DNA of 64,000 nucleotides, from positions 310,001 through 374,000 of the forward strand of contig FXYJ02000001.1 in the NCBI GenBank assembly GCA_900184925.1, written 5' to 3'. Numbering within the stretch: position 1 is the stretch's first letter; the number at the start of each line of letters is the position of its first letter. A program made the translations under genes and the position numbers. Positions 45,648 to 54,915 of this stretch are shown here, piece by piece. The stretch comes from Ruminococcaceae bacterium HV4-5-B5C. Its GTDB lineage: Bacteria; Bacillota; Clostridia; Oscillospirales; Acutalibacteraceae. Below the pieces are notes generated by a model, which saw only the letters and a list, made by a program, of their open reading frames with translations, ran no database searches and was not told where the DNA came from.

Positions 45648-47282
45648 TTGAAGGCCGTTTTTTTACAGTTAACCCCACGTTCCCTTTTACTGACGCCGGT
45701 GCGCAAAACCGGGCGGCAGAGTGTTTTTCGCGAGCCCTCCGCGTTTGAACTGCCGGAAAATCTGCGCGGCCCCGGCAGGGCACTGCTGCAGGCCCATGCG
45801 CTTGCAATTTTTGCCGCGTCCTGTCTGCGCGGCACCGACTTTGGGGACAGCCCACTCATTTTTTGCCTTGACAGCTCCGCCGCCGTGGTGAAGGAATACC
45901 GCCATCTTCCGGCGAAACCGGGGGACCTGCGGAAGTTTGCCGCGCTGGAGGCGGAAACCGTCCTGAAGGACAGCCCCGAAAATTATTTCATTGCCACGCG
46001 GGAATACCACCACGCCGAGCTTTCGAGTGGGCGGCTGAAGTCTGTCCTTTTCGCCGTGCAGAAGGAGCTGATTGCTTCCCTGACGCAGGAGTTCCGGCAG
46101 GCCGGGCTGAAGGTACTGAAAATCTGTCCCATGCTGAGCGGGATGATGAGCTCCTGCCAGAACCTGCTCGGCCTGACCCCCAAAAATACGGAGTGGAAGG
46201 ACAAGACCGTCGCGGTTGTCGACGCGGGGTATGAGAACCTGCGCGTGGTACTATTCACAAATGGCGAGCCTGTCTTTATGAAGGAATTTGACTCCGTCTG
46301 GCCCGACATTCTCGAAATGCTGCACCGTGACGGCGGCTGCAGTTACGAGGAAGCCATGCGGGAAATGAAGCGCCCGGGGTTTCTGCTTTCTGCGGGAAAC
46401 GCTTCTTTTGGGGAATCTGTTACATCCCTTGTAAACACACTTCTGGAAACGGCATCCGCCGAGGTGGTGCGAAATATGCGGGTCGTTCTTTCTGCGGAAC
46501 GCCTCGAGCCGGAGCAGGTGATTTTCTGCGGTGCACTGGCCTCTCACCCGGACTTTGAACGGTATTTCGAAAGCCTTTCGCTTGAGATTCCGTATCGGAA
46601 CGCAGAGGACGTCTCCAAAGTCTACCAGCTTTCCATTGGGGTTGAGGCGCAGGCGGCGGCGCTCGGTTCCCGCAGCAGGGACTTTTTTACGCTGAGCGGT
46701 ATGCTCTCGTCCCGCGGCGGAATTGATTTTCTGGAGCAGGAAAAGGAACGGATCGGTGGCAGGGTGGCCAACCGTGCGGCGGTGGCTCTTTTGTGCGCGG
46801 CGGCTTTTGGCGTCATGGCCATCGAACCGGTTTTGTATTCCCGTGCAGCGGCGCAGCAGAAAGCGGACGAAAAGGCCCTTTCATCGCCGCAGATCACGGA
46901 GATTCGCAGCCTCACTTCCCAGCGGGAACGCCTCGAAAGTCAGTACCGGGCAATTCAGAACGATGAAAAGCTTCTTCCCTGGCAGAAGTCGAAGATGGAG
47001 GAAGCCGTTTCAAACCTGCAGAAACAGCTTGTGCCAAAGGTCAGAGCGGTGACGACGTTCCAGATCGACGGGAGTACCGGGAAGGTGACGGTTGCCTTCA
47101 CCGCCGACGATATGGCCCAGTTCAACAGCGCCCGTGAGAGCATTGCCGGCGATGGATATTTTCAGGTCCTTATGCCGTTCACCCTCACGAAGGCCGGCGA
47201 GAGCGGGTATCAGTGCAGCGCAACTCTGACCATCAAAAATTATCAGCCCGCGTCGGCGTCTTCGCCGAAGAAAGGCGGATGA
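45648..47282 (+). CDS. PilM-PilN fusion protein
   Basis: A 544-residue pilus assembly protein joining two usual genes. Residues 1-340 resemble PilM, the actin-like ATPase (VAVVDAGYENLRVVLFTNGEP; VIFCGALASHPDF; a final GVEAQAAALG). A membrane helix (about 374-393), coiled coil and small C-terminal domain then match PilN. PilM normally binds the cytoplasmic tail of PilN, so fusion fixes the complex. The start is TTG 45648, 8 bases after GAGGTGG; GTG 45636 overlaps that site. It is followed by pilO after 1 base. Confidence 0.75.
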   Translation: MKAVFLQLTPRSLLLTPVRKTGRQSVFREPSAFELPENLRGPGRALLQAHALAIFAASCLRGTDFGDSPLIFCLDSSAAVVKEYRHLPAKPGDLRKFAALEAETVLKDSPENYFIATREYHHAELSSGRLKSVLFAVQKELIASLTQEFRQAGLKVLKICPMLSGMMSSCQNLLGLTPKNTEWKDKTVAVVDAGYENLRVVLFTNGEPVFMKEFDSVWPDILEMLHRDGGCSYEEAMREMKRPGFLLSAGNASFGESVTSLVNTLLETASAEVVRNMRVVLSAERLEPEQVIFCGALASHPDFERYFESLSLEIPYRNAEDVSKVYQLSIGVEAQAAALGSRSRDFFTLSGMLSSRGGIDFLEQEKERIGGRVANRAAVALLCAAAFGVMAIEPVLYSRAAAQQKADEKALSSPQITEIRSLTSQRERLESQYRAIQNDEKLLPWQKSKMEEAVSNLQKQLVPKVRAVTTFQIDGSTGKVTVAFTADDMAQFNSARESIAGDGYFQVLMPFTLTKAGESGYQCSATLTIKNYQPASASSPKKGG

Positions 47283-47283
47283 G

Positions 47284-47853
47284 ATGGAAAAAAAGAAAAA
47301 GATTCCGGGGATTCTGATCTGTCTGCTTTTGCTGGCTGTTGTCCTTGCAATTTATTACGGCACTGTTTACACCGGCCTTTCGCAAAAGACGGCTCTTTTG
47401 GAAGCTCAGCATGCGCAGAACGAACAGCAGCTTTCTGATTATCAGATCCAGATCGCGCAAAAAGCGCAGGTTCAAAAAGCTATTGCAGATTTTCAGACGA
47501 AAATGAAGAAATCGTCGCAGTCCTTCGGGATTCCTGCCTCCGGTCTGGGGGAGGATCTTCAGAAGGGATTTGTTTCTGCGGGCGTCACTCCGCTGAGCGT
47601 TACCATGGGAACCGCTTCGGAGGGGAAAAAGACGTCTTCCGGAAAAATCCTTACGCAGGTGCCGATTACGATTACCGCAGACTGCACACCGGACGAGCTG
47701 ACCGCTCTGCTCCATTATTTTGAGCGTGGGACGGACGCGGTCTACGTCGTCAACTCGATATCCGCCGTCTCAAACGATACGCAGGGCGGGGGAAAGGGCT
47801 ATGCCGTGTCACTGTCCCTGATGGCATATTATCTCGCCGGGGCGGGGTCATGA
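47284..47853 (+). CDS. pilO: PilO-like inner-membrane pilus assembly protein
   Basis: A 189-residue protein with a short basic N-terminus, one membrane helix (ILICLLLLAVVLAIYYGTVY), a coiled coil (about 35-80) and a ferredoxin-like C-terminal domain. Size, layout and position after the PilM-N gene identify PilO, which pairs with PilN to link the motor to the pilus. It overlaps pilD by 4 bases. Confidence 0.75.
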   Translation: MEKKKKIPGILICLLLLAVVLAIYYGTVYTGLSQKTALLEAQHAQNEQQLSDYQIQIAQKAQVQKAIADFQTKMKKSSQSFGIPASGLGEDLQKGFVSAGVTPLSVTMGTASEGKKTSSGKILTQVPITITADCTPDELTALLHYFERGTDAVYVVNSISAVSNDTQGGGKGYAVSLSLMAYYLAGAGS

Positions 47854-48575
47854 GGGCGGAGATTCTCTGGTGCATCCCGGTGGGAATTGCGGTCGGGTTT
47901 CTCTGTGTGCCGCTGTTTAACCGCATCCCCGCAGCATGGCTGTGCGACTACGGCGAAACGCCTGCGCCGGAACTTTTGAAGCGGCGTGTTTCGGCAGTGC
48001 CCGCCGGGCTTCTGCTTGCGGCGGTGTTCGGAATCCTGTTTCCTCTGCTGGCTGCGGAATATGGTATTTCCGCCGTCTTTTTTCTGCTTGCTGCGGCCAC
48101 CGTACCGCTCGTGCTTGCGGCCGTTTCGGATATCCGGTATCAGATTCTTCCGGATGAGAGCCTCCCGGCAGTCCTGATTCCTGCGCTCACGGTTTATCTG
48201 CTCGGCCTTGCGGGTAAAACGCAGTATTACGGCTCGGTTGCGTCCCCGTTCCTTGGGGCATTGTTCGGCGGCGGGGTCTGGCTTCTCATCGGCCTTCTGG
48301 GACGGGCTTTGTACCACAGGGACAGCATTGGATTCGGCGACGTGAAACTGTTTGCCGCTATCGGTTTCCTCTGCGGGTTTCCCGGTGTCGTAAGCGCGTT
48401 TCTGACCGCAATTCTTCTGGCGGGCGTATCTTTCCTGATTTTGATCCTGCTGCGCCGCATCGCCCCGGACCAGTACGTGCCCATGGGGCCGTACCTTTGC
48501 GCCGGGTGCCTTTTGCAGATTGCTTTTGCAAAACAGATTGCGGCGTTTGCGGCATGGTATTTTTCAATCCTGTGA
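47850..48575 (+). CDS. pilD: Prepilin peptidase (A24 family)
   Basis: A 241-residue membrane aspartyl protease. The two catalytic Asp motifs are present: SDIRYQILPD and GFGDVKLFAAIG. The N-terminal methylase region is reduced: GFLCVPLFNRIP recalls the GSFLNV..R.P motif, but the two CxxC pairs of the usual zinc site are absent. It should cleave the prepilins of both pilus loci in this window; N-methylation is uncertain. Confidence 0.9.
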   Translation: MRAEILWCIPVGIAVGFLCVPLFNRIPAAWLCDYGETPAPELLKRRVSAVPAGLLLAAVFGILFPLLAAEYGISAVFFLLAAATVPLVLAAVSDIRYQILPDESLPAVLIPALTVYLLGLAGKTQYYGSVASPFLGALFGGGVWLLIGLLGRALYHRDSIGFGDVKLFAAIGFLCGFPGVVSAFLTAILLAGVSFLILILLRRIAPDQYVPMGPYLCAGCLLQIAFAKQIAAFAAWYFSIL

Positions 48576-48590
48576 AAAAGGGGACGCTTT

Positions 48591-50273
48591 ATGAAAATAA
48601 CCAATCTGAAGCTGGGGCAGATCCTGATCCAGTCCGGTTCCCTGACGGAGGGGCAGCTGCAGGAGGCGCTTGAAAAACAGAAGGGGAGTCACCGGCGTCT
48701 CGGCGAGATCCTTCTCGAGAACGGGTATGTTTCGGAGATGGAAATGATCCGCTCTCTCGAGCAGCAGATGAGCATTCCGTACATCGACCTTGCCTATGTT
48801 AAGATCGACGCGGATCTTTCCTCCGCCATCCCGGAAAGCTTTGCCCGCGGCAGCATGGTGGTTCCGATCCGGCGGACGGGGAGTCTGCTGACCGTAGCCG
48901 TCGCCGATCCGCTCGACTACGGTGCCCTCGATGATATCGGCACCTATACCAAAATGAAAGTTTACCCCATGATTGCGGAACGCTCGAAGATTGAGGCAAA
49001 AATCCGGGAGCTTTACACAACGCAGAAGGCGAACGATGCCGCAAAGGAGCTTGCCGATATTCAGGTTCCCGCAGCGGCGGCCGATCATCCGGAGAACGAG
49101 GAGGTCTCGCAGCCGATCATCCGCTTTGTCAATACGATGATTGAACAGGCGGTCATCATGAAGGCGAGCGATATCCATATCGAACCGCAGGAGAAAAAAC
49201 TTCGCATCCGGTTCCGCATCGACGGAAAACTGACGCAGTACATGGAAACCGGCTCCGAGCTTTCGGCGGCCGTCGTTTCGCGCATCAAGTACATCGGCGG
49301 CATGAACATTGCCGAGAAGAGGACCCCGCAGGACGGGCGTATCAACTACAGGATCGGCAGCCGGAGCATCGACATGCGTATTTCCGTACTGCCGTGCGTG
49401 TTCGGTGAAAAGGTGGTCATCCGCATTGCGACGGCCCTCGGCCTTGTGATGGACAAGAAGGGCATCGGCTTCCTTCCGGAAAATCTTGAAAAATTCGACG
49501 CGCTGCTGCATAATAACCATGGCATCATTCTCTTGACCGGCCCTACGGGCAGCGGCAAATCAACTACGCTTTACACTGCGCTTAAGGAAGTCATGCGCGA
49601 CGACATCAACGTGATCACCGTCGAAAACCCGGTCGAGATGATCATCCCGAACATTACGCAGGTGGACGTGAATGAAAAAGCGGGACTTACGTTTGCCTCT
49701 GTGCTGCGCTCCATCCTCCGCCAGGACCCCGACGTCGTGATGATCGGCGAAATCCGCGACCGTGAGACAGCTGAAATCGCCACAAGCGTCGCGATTACGG
49801 GCCATCTGGTACTCTCCACGCTTCACACATATGATGCCGCAAGCACAGTAATCCGCCTTGTGGATATGGGAATTGATCCGTTCATGGTCTCTTCTGCGGT
49901 CATCGGCGTTGTCGCTCAGCGCCTTGTGCGAACGCTCTGCCCGAACTGCAAGGAAAAGTACCACCCGGATGAAGCGGAACTTGGCCTTCTGGGACTGGAG
50001 CCTTCCAGTGATGTCTGCCTTTACCGGGCAAAGGGGCGCGGCTGCACGCTTTGCGGCGGGAAGGGCTACAGCGGCCGGACGGCCATTCACGAGGTCATGC
50101 CGGTAACTCCCGCCATTAAGCGTCTGATCAATACGAATGGCACGGTTGACGCCATCCGCAGTACCGCGCTGAGTGAGGGAATGATTCCCATGGACGAAAA
50201 CCTCAAGCGCATTGTGCTGGAAGGACAAACTTCCCTCGAGGAAATTGCAAACCTCTATGCCCAGAAATTTTAA
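48591..50273 (+). CDS. pilB: Type IV pilus extension ATPase
   Basis: A 560-residue secretion ATPase. The N-terminal region has two tandem MshEN-like motifs (LGQILIQSGSLTEGQLQEAL and LGEILLENGYVSEMEM), a fold that binds c-di-GMP in some homologues. The motor has Walker A GPTGSGKSTT (about residue 318), an Asp box, Walker B (DPDVVMIGEIRDRETAEIA) and a His box (GHLVLSTLHTYDA). A four-Cys zinc motif follows (CPNC…CTLCGGKGYSGR). It powers pilus extension with PilC. Confidence 0.95.
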   Translation: MKITNLKLGQILIQSGSLTEGQLQEALEKQKGSHRRLGEILLENGYVSEMEMIRSLEQQMSIPYIDLAYVKIDADLSSAIPESFARGSMVVPIRRTGSLLTVAVADPLDYGALDDIGTYTKMKVYPMIAERSKIEAKIRELYTTQKANDAAKELADIQVPAAAADHPENEEVSQPIIRFVNTMIEQAVIMKASDIHIEPQEKKLRIRFRIDGKLTQYMETGSELSAAVVSRIKYIGGMNIAEKRTPQDGRINYRIGSRSIDMRISVLPCVFGEKVVIRIATALGLVMDKKGIGFLPENLEKFDALLHNNHGIILLTGPTGSGKSTTLYTALKEVMRDDINVITVENPVEMIIPNITQVDVNEKAGLTFASVLRSILRQDPDVVMIGEIRDRETAEIATSVAITGHLVLSTLHTYDAASTVIRLVDMGIDPFMVSSAVIGVVAQRLVRTLCPNCKEKYHPDEAELGLLGLEPSSDVCLYRAKGRGCTLCGGKGYSGRTAIHEVMPVTPAIKRLINTNGTVDAIRSTALSEGMIPMDENLKRIVLEGQTSLEEIANLYAQKF

Positions 50274-50330
50274 TCCTCCCGTTTCATAGCGAAACGGGGA
50301 AGAATTTCATCAGAAAGCTGGTGTTTGCGG

Positions 50331-51368
50331 ATGAATCTGAGGGAGATCGCGTCCCAGGCCGTTGCGCTCGGCGCTTCGGATATCCACCTTTCCTCCAACA
50401 ACAGACCCGCGTGCCGGGTCAACGGAAAAATTCGCTTTTTTGAGCTTCCGGCTCTTACCGCGGACGATGTGTCGGGGATGATCCGAGAATGTCTGTCAAA
50501 TGAAAAAAATGAGCAGTTTCTCAAGACGGGAGACGCGGACTCCGCCGCTGAGATCCCGGGCTGCGGGAGATTCCGCGTGAACGCTTTCCGGCAGGCACGC
50601 GGCTGTACGCTCGTGCTTCGGGTAATCGGCGAGACAACCCCGGAGCTTTCGAAGCTCGGTCTGCCCGATTCCATCCGCCGGGTTCTTTCTTACCGGGACG
50701 GCCTCGTTTTGGTGACAGGCCCGACGGGCAGCGGCAAGTCGACGACGCTCGCGGCCATCGTGAATGAGATCAATGTGATGCGGAGCGAGCATATTATCAC
50801 GATTGAAGATCCGATTGAGTTCCTGCACACCCCGAAAAAATGTGTCGTCAATCAGCGCGAGGTGGGTTCGGACAGTGCTTCCTATGCCTGTGCGCTTCGG
50901 TCGGCTCTGCGCGAGGACCCTGACATTATCCTCGTCGGCGAAATGCGCGATCTTGAGTCGATTTCCATTGCGGTCACCGCGGCGGAAACGGGGCACCTTG
51001 TTTTTTCCACGCTGCACACAAGCGGCGCAGCCAAAACGATCGACCGCCTGATCGATGTTTTTCCGCCGGAGCAGCAGCAGCAGATTCGCACCCAGCTCTC
51101 CATGGCGCTGCGCTGCGTGATTTCGCAGCATCTTCTTCCCACGGCCGACGGCCGGGGACGCGCGGCGGCTTTTGAAATGATGTTTGTCAACAACGCCGTG
51201 TCCAACCTGATCCGGGAGGGAAAGACCGCGAATATTTCGCAGATGATCCAAACCGGCGCGGCGGACGGGATGATGACACTGCAGGCCTCCCTTTCGGAAC
51301 TGGTGAGGGCGGGGAAGGTCAGCAGGGAAACAGCCGAGACATATCTTCCGAAAGGCCAGAGGGTCTGA
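50331..51368 (+). CDS. pilT: Type IV pilus retraction ATPase
   Basis: A 345-residue PilT. It begins REIASQAVALGASDIHLS, has Walker A GPTGSGKSTT, Walker B DPDIILVGEMRDLES, the His box GHLVFSTLHTSGA and a close match to the PilT-specific AIRNLIRE motif (AVSNLIREGK). Retraction implies twitching or DNA-uptake capability. ATG 50331 has only a weak ribosome site, and translation may be coupled to pilB, 57 bases upstream. Confidence 0.95.
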   Translation: MNLREIASQAVALGASDIHLSSNNRPACRVNGKIRFFELPALTADDVSGMIRECLSNEKNEQFLKTGDADSAAEIPGCGRFRVNAFRQARGCTLVLRVIGETTPELSKLGLPDSIRRVLSYRDGLVLVTGPTGSGKSTTLAAIVNEINVMRSEHIITIEDPIEFLHTPKKCVVNQREVGSDSASYACALRSALREDPDIILVGEMRDLESISIAVTAAETGHLVFSTLHTSGAAKTIDRLIDVFPPEQQQQIRTQLSMALRCVISQHLLPTADGRGRAAAFEMMFVNNAVSNLIREGKTANISQMIQTGAADGMMTLQASLSELVRAGKVSRETAETYLPKGQRV

Positions 51369-51397
51369 AAAGTTTCTGACGACAGGAGGGATGACCT

Positions 51398-52636
51398 CTG
51401 CGGTACGAATACACGGCGGTTGGAGCGAACCGCCGAAGGACGAAGGGAATCCTCAACGCATCCGACAAGAACGAAGCGCTCGATCTGCTCCTGAACAGCG
51501 GACTGACCGCGCTGAGTATCCGGGACGCGGAAAAGGAAGGAAAACAGGAAAAACTGTGGGAGAAGGAGCTTTTTGAGGTCGATATCCACAAAGCAAAGAT
51601 CTCGAGAAAGCTTCTGCTCAATATGCTGAACCAGATGGCGCTGATGATGCGGGCGGGCGTTTCGCTGGTCATGGCCATGGACGTGATGATCGACGGCCAG
51701 AAGGACAAAACCTTCCGGAAAATCCTGCAGGAAATGCGGCAGGATCTTCTCGGAGGAAAGACGATCACGGACTCCATGACGAAATTCCGCGCTTTCCCCG
51801 AGATGGTCGTGAGCATGGTTCGTTCCGGGGAAGAAAACGGCAGGCTTGACGAGGCGTTCGAGCGCTGTGCCGCGCTTCAGGAAAGCTCAATGACGCTCAC
51901 CTCAAAACTGCGCAGCGCCATGATCTACCCGTGCATCCTTCTTGTGCTGACTTTAGCGCTTGTGATTGTGATGAATACGTTGGTTCTGCCGAGCTTTGCC
52001 GGCATCTTCACCCAGATGGGCGCAAAGCTTCCCGCGCTTACGCGGGGCGTGATGGCAGTTTCCGACTTCATTATGTACCGCTGGTTTGTCGTTGTTGCCA
52101 TAGTGGCCGCCATCATCGGGGGCTACAAGGCCGCGCGTCACTTTTCGACTGACTTTGTCCAGAAGAGCGACTGGTTTAAACTGCGCTTTCCCATTATCGG
52201 GGAGGTGTTCCGCCTTTCGCTTCTCTCCCGTTTCAGCCGTGTTATGGCGTCGCTGGTGGAAGCGGGCGTCAACGTGGTCCATTCTCTCGAAATCGCCGCC
52301 AGAGTTGTTCCGAACCGTCTGCTTCAGAAGAATATCGGGGAGATCATCGAAGACGTAAAGGTAGGCGTGGCGATTAACGTTTCCATGAGCCGTTTTCCGG
52401 TCTTTGACTCGCTGCTGGTTTCGATGGTCAAGGCCGGCGAAGAAACCGGCATGCTGGGGGATTCTCTCGGCAAGGTTGCCGAAATGTATGAGCAGCGGGC
52501 GAACGAGAGCACCAAACGTATGACAACCCTTCTTGAACCGGCCATGACAATCGTGATTGCCCTCGTTGTGGGAACGGTGATTATCTCCATTGTCATGCCG
52601 ATGTTCGGGCTTTACAGTGTCGTGAGCAAGACTTGA
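51398..52636 (+). CDS. pilC: Type IV pilus platform protein, probable CTG start
   Basis: A PilC/GspF inner-membrane platform with two T2SSF domains and three membrane helices (about 170-200, 218-245, 375-400). The first ATG in frame (51623) would remove the conserved N-terminus. The frame is open upstream and reads RYEYTAVGANRRRTKGILNA, like the YxYxAxxxxGxxxxGxixA start of PilC, beginning at CTG 51398, 7 bases after AGGAGGG. The ATG at 51391 is in another frame and touches the ribosome site. This gives 412 residues, normal for the family. Confidence 0.88.
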   Translation: MRYEYTAVGANRRRTKGILNASDKNEALDLLLNSGLTALSIRDAEKEGKQEKLWEKELFEVDIHKAKISRKLLLNMLNQMALMMRAGVSLVMAMDVMIDGQKDKTFRKILQEMRQDLLGGKTITDSMTKFRAFPEMVVSMVRSGEENGRLDEAFERCAALQESSMTLTSKLRSAMIYPCILLVLTLALVIVMNTLVLPSFAGIFTQMGAKLPALTRGVMAVSDFIMYRWFVVVAIVAAIIGGYKAARHFSTDFVQKSDWFKLRFPIIGEVFRLSLLSRFSRVMASLVEAGVNVVHSLEIAARVVPNRLLQKNIGEIIEDVKVGVAINVSMSRFPVFDSLLVSMVKAGEETGMLGDSLGKVAEMYEQRANESTKRMTTLLEPAMTIVIALVVGTVIISIVMPMFGLYSVVSKT

Positions 52637-52646
52637 ACGGACGCGC

Positions 52647-52678
52647 GAAGGGAGCGGGCACACCCGCTCCCTTCTTTT
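52647..52678. terminator. Terminator of the pilus operon
   Basis: GAAGGGAGCGGG-CACA-CCCGCTCCCTTC followed by TTTT; it also ends the small minus-strand gene opposite. Confidence 0.93.
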
Positions 52679-52683
52679 GCCGG

Positions 52684-52863
52684 TCAGTGGAACATTCCCT
52701 GCATGTTGTCGAGCAGTTCGCTTACGGTGCGCATCGTTTTATCGGCGCGGCGCCGGAAATGACGGTCGTTCTTCATCATCTTGCCGTTGACTGCGACGAG
52801 AGCCGCACCGGCCAGCATACCCGCGCCGACTCCCTTCAGAAATCCCATTGCTTGCTGACGCAT
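52684..52863 (-). CDS. Small protein with a glycine-rich hydrophobic segment
   Basis: A 59-residue protein starting MRQQAMGFLKGVGAGMLAGAALVAV and ending in a basic, helical tail. ATG 52863 lies 9 bases after GGAGG. It resembles small YtxH-like membrane-associated proteins in layout, but no family can be assigned. It is divergent from trmL. Confidence 0.6.
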   Translation of the reverse strand: MRQQAMGFLKGVGAGMLAGAALVAVNGKMMKNDRHFRRRADKTMRTVSELLDNMQGMFH

Positions 52864-53005
52864 CTGATATAACCTCCAAATTCTGTTTATGGTGTTTATA
52901 GTACAGATCATTTTCCGAATACGGATCCCATTCATCATCCTGCCCCTTTTCCTGCAAAATATCGTAGGGAAATCCTTCATGAATCAAAACGAAAAGGAGA
53001 ATACT

Positions 53006-53506
53006 ATGCCTGTCCTCAATATTGTTCTTGTCGAGCCGGAAATCCCGCAGAATACCGGTAACATCGCCCGCACCTGTGCTCTTACCGGGGCGAGGCTGCA
53101 CCTTGTGAAGCCGCTTGGCTTCCGCATCGACGACCGGAAGCTCAAACGCGCCGGGCTCGATTACTGGCATCTGCTCGATATCACTGTATATGAAAGTCTT
53201 TCCGATTTTTTCAGCCAAAATTCAGGAAATTTCTACTATTTTTCCACAAAGGGCCAAAAAACGCACACCGAGGTTGCCTATCCGGACGGATGCTACCTTG
53301 TATTCGGAAAAGAAACGGCCGGTCTGCCCGAGAAACTTCTGCACGAAAACCCCGAAACCTGTGTCCGCATTCCCATGCTTGACAATCCGGATGCCCGCAG
53401 CCTGAATCTTTCCAACTCGGTTGCTGTGGGAGTTTACGAGGTTTTGCGGCAGTGGAATTATCCGAATCTGCTGAGAGAAGGTCAGCTTCGTCAATTTAAT
53501 TGGTAA
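53006..53506 (+). CDS. trmL: tRNA (cytidine/uridine-34 2'-O)-methyltransferase
   Basis: A 166-residue SPOUT methyltransferase. The motifs are IVLVEPEIPQNTGNIARTC, LVKPLGFRIDDRKLKRAGLDYW, LVFGKETAGLP and the knot region RIPMLDNPDARSLNLSNSVAVGVYEVLRQ. It methylates the wobble ribose of tRNA-Leu isoacceptors in known cases. ATG 53006 follows AAGGAGA. Confidence 0.95.
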   Translation: MPVLNIVLVEPEIPQNTGNIARTCALTGARLHLVKPLGFRIDDRKLKRAGLDYWHLLDITVYESLSDFFSQNSGNFYYFSTKGQKTHTEVAYPDGCYLVFGKETAGLPEKLLHENPETCVRIPMLDNPDARSLNLSNSVAVGVYEVLRQWNYPNLLREGQLRQFNW

Positions 53507-53553
53507 TCTTTTAACAAAGTTCTCTGCAGAGACGCTTTCCGGTCGTTTCCTGC

Positions 53554-53582
53554 TTGAAAAAGCGCAGAAAGCGTTGTATAAT
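53554..53582 (+). promoter_or_regulatory. Promoter of the pgk operon
   Basis: TTGAAA (53554-53559), 17-base spacer, TATAAT (53577-53582), followed by a 50-base AT-rich leader and AAAGGAGAGG. Confidence 0.85.
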
Positions 53583-53641
53583 CGGTTAGGATTGTTATAA
53601 AGTAAACGAATTATTTAGAAAATTTATAAAGGAGAGGCTAT

Positions 53642-54835
53642 ATGAACTACTTAAACAAGAAGACTGTGGAAGACATTGACGTGGGGGGCAAAAAAGTCCT
53701 CGTGCGGTGCGATTTCAACGTCCCGTTTGACGATAAAGGGGAAATCACAGACCCGAAGCGTATTGACGAGGCTTTGAAAACGATCCGCTATCTGGTTGAT
53801 CACAAGGCGAAAGTGATTCTCTGCTCTCACCTCGGCCGTCCGAAGGGCGAATTCAACATGAAATATTCTCTTGCGCCGGTGGCCGCGTACCTCTCCAAAG
53901 CTCTCGGCCAGGAAGTAAAAATGGCGAAAGACGTCGTCGGCGAAAGCGCCAAGAGCATTGCCGCTTCCCTGAAAGACGGCGAAGTGGAACTGATTGAAAA
54001 TGTCCGCTTCCATAAGGAAGAGGAAAAGAATGATCCTGCGTTCGCAAAAGAGCTCGCTTCTCTTGCTGAAATCTATGTCAACGACGCGTTCGGTACGGCC
54101 CACCGTGCTCACGCTTCCACAGCCGGCGTTGCGGACTACCTGCCTGCCGTCTGCGGTTACCTGATCCAGAAGGAAATCACCGTGATGGGCAAAGCGCTTG
54201 AAGACCCGAAACGTCCGTTCGTGGCCATCCTCGGAGGCGCAAAGGTTTCCGACAAGATCGGTGTCATCACAAACCTGCTCGACAAGGTGGACACGCTCAT
54301 TATCGGCGGCGGCATGGCCTACACCTTCATGAAGGCTCTCGGCTACTCCATCGGTTCTTCCATCTGCGAAAACGACAAGGTTGACCTCGCAAAAGACATC
54401 ATGGTCAAGGCGAAGGAAAAGAACGTCAAATTCCTGATTCCGGTCGACAATGTGATCGGTAAGGAATATAAGCCCGACACCGACTTCCGCCGCGTCGATT
54501 CCGACACGATTCCGGACGGCTGGATGGGCCTCGACATCGGTGCGAAATCCTGCGCGCTGTTCGCCGGCGCAATTAAAGGCGCAGGCACGGTTGTATGGAA
54601 CGGACCGATGGGTGTCAGCGAGTGGGAACACTTCGCAAACGGCACCATCGCCGTGGCGCAGGCTGTCGCAGACAGCGGCTCTATTTCCATCATCGGCGGC
54701 GGCGACTCTGCAGCCGCGATCGAAAAGCTCGGCTTCGCGGAAAAGATGACGCATATTTCCACGGGTGGCGGCGCTTCCCTTGAATTCCTTGAGGGCAAGG
54801 TCCTGCCGGGAATTGCCTGCCTCAACGACAAATAA
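53642..54835 (+). CDS. pgk: Phosphoglycerate kinase
   Basis: A 397-residue PGK. Seen are [59 protein letters not shown] [47 protein letters not shown] and the C-terminal [13 protein letters not shown]. It generates ATP from 1,3-bisphosphoglycerate. It is the first gene of a glycolytic block with tpiA and gpmI. Confidence 0.98.
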   Translation: MNYLNKKTVEDIDVGGKKVLVRCDFNVPFDDKGEITDPKRIDEALKTIRYLVDHKAKVILCSHLGRPKGEFNMKYSLAPVAAYLSKALGQEVKMAKDVVGESAKSIAASLKDGEVELIENVRFHKEEEKNDPAFAKELASLAEIYVNDAFGTAHRAHASTAGVADYLPAVCGYLIQKEITVMGKALEDPKRPFVAILGGAKVSDKIGVITNLLDKVDTLIIGGGMAYTFMKALGYSIGSSICENDKVDLAKDIMVKAKEKNVKFLIPVDNVIGKEYKPDTDFRRVDSDTIPDGWMGLDIGAKSCALFAGAIKGAGTVVWNGPMGVSEWEHFANGTIAVAQAVADSGSISIIGGGDSAAAIEKLGFAEKMTHISTGGGASLEFLEGKVLPGIACLNDK

Positions 54836-54848
54836 GATCATTCTCAAC

Positions 54849-54875
54849 GCGGGGGCGGATTTGATTCGCCCCCGC
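54849..54875 (+). other. Intercistronic hairpin between pgk and tpiA
   Basis: GCGGGGGCG pairs with CGCCCCCGC around a 9-base loop. There is no T run, so it more likely stabilises or separates the pgk message than terminates it. Confidence 0.6.
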
Positions 54876-54915
54876 AGGCTTTCACTGCCGCATTTCTTTT
54901 GAAAGGGATAGGAAA

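Noticed and set aside
51391..51576. ATG directly after AGGAGGG upstream of pilC
   Set aside because: It touches the ribosome site and its frame has no PilC similarity; the PilC frame begins at CTG 51398.
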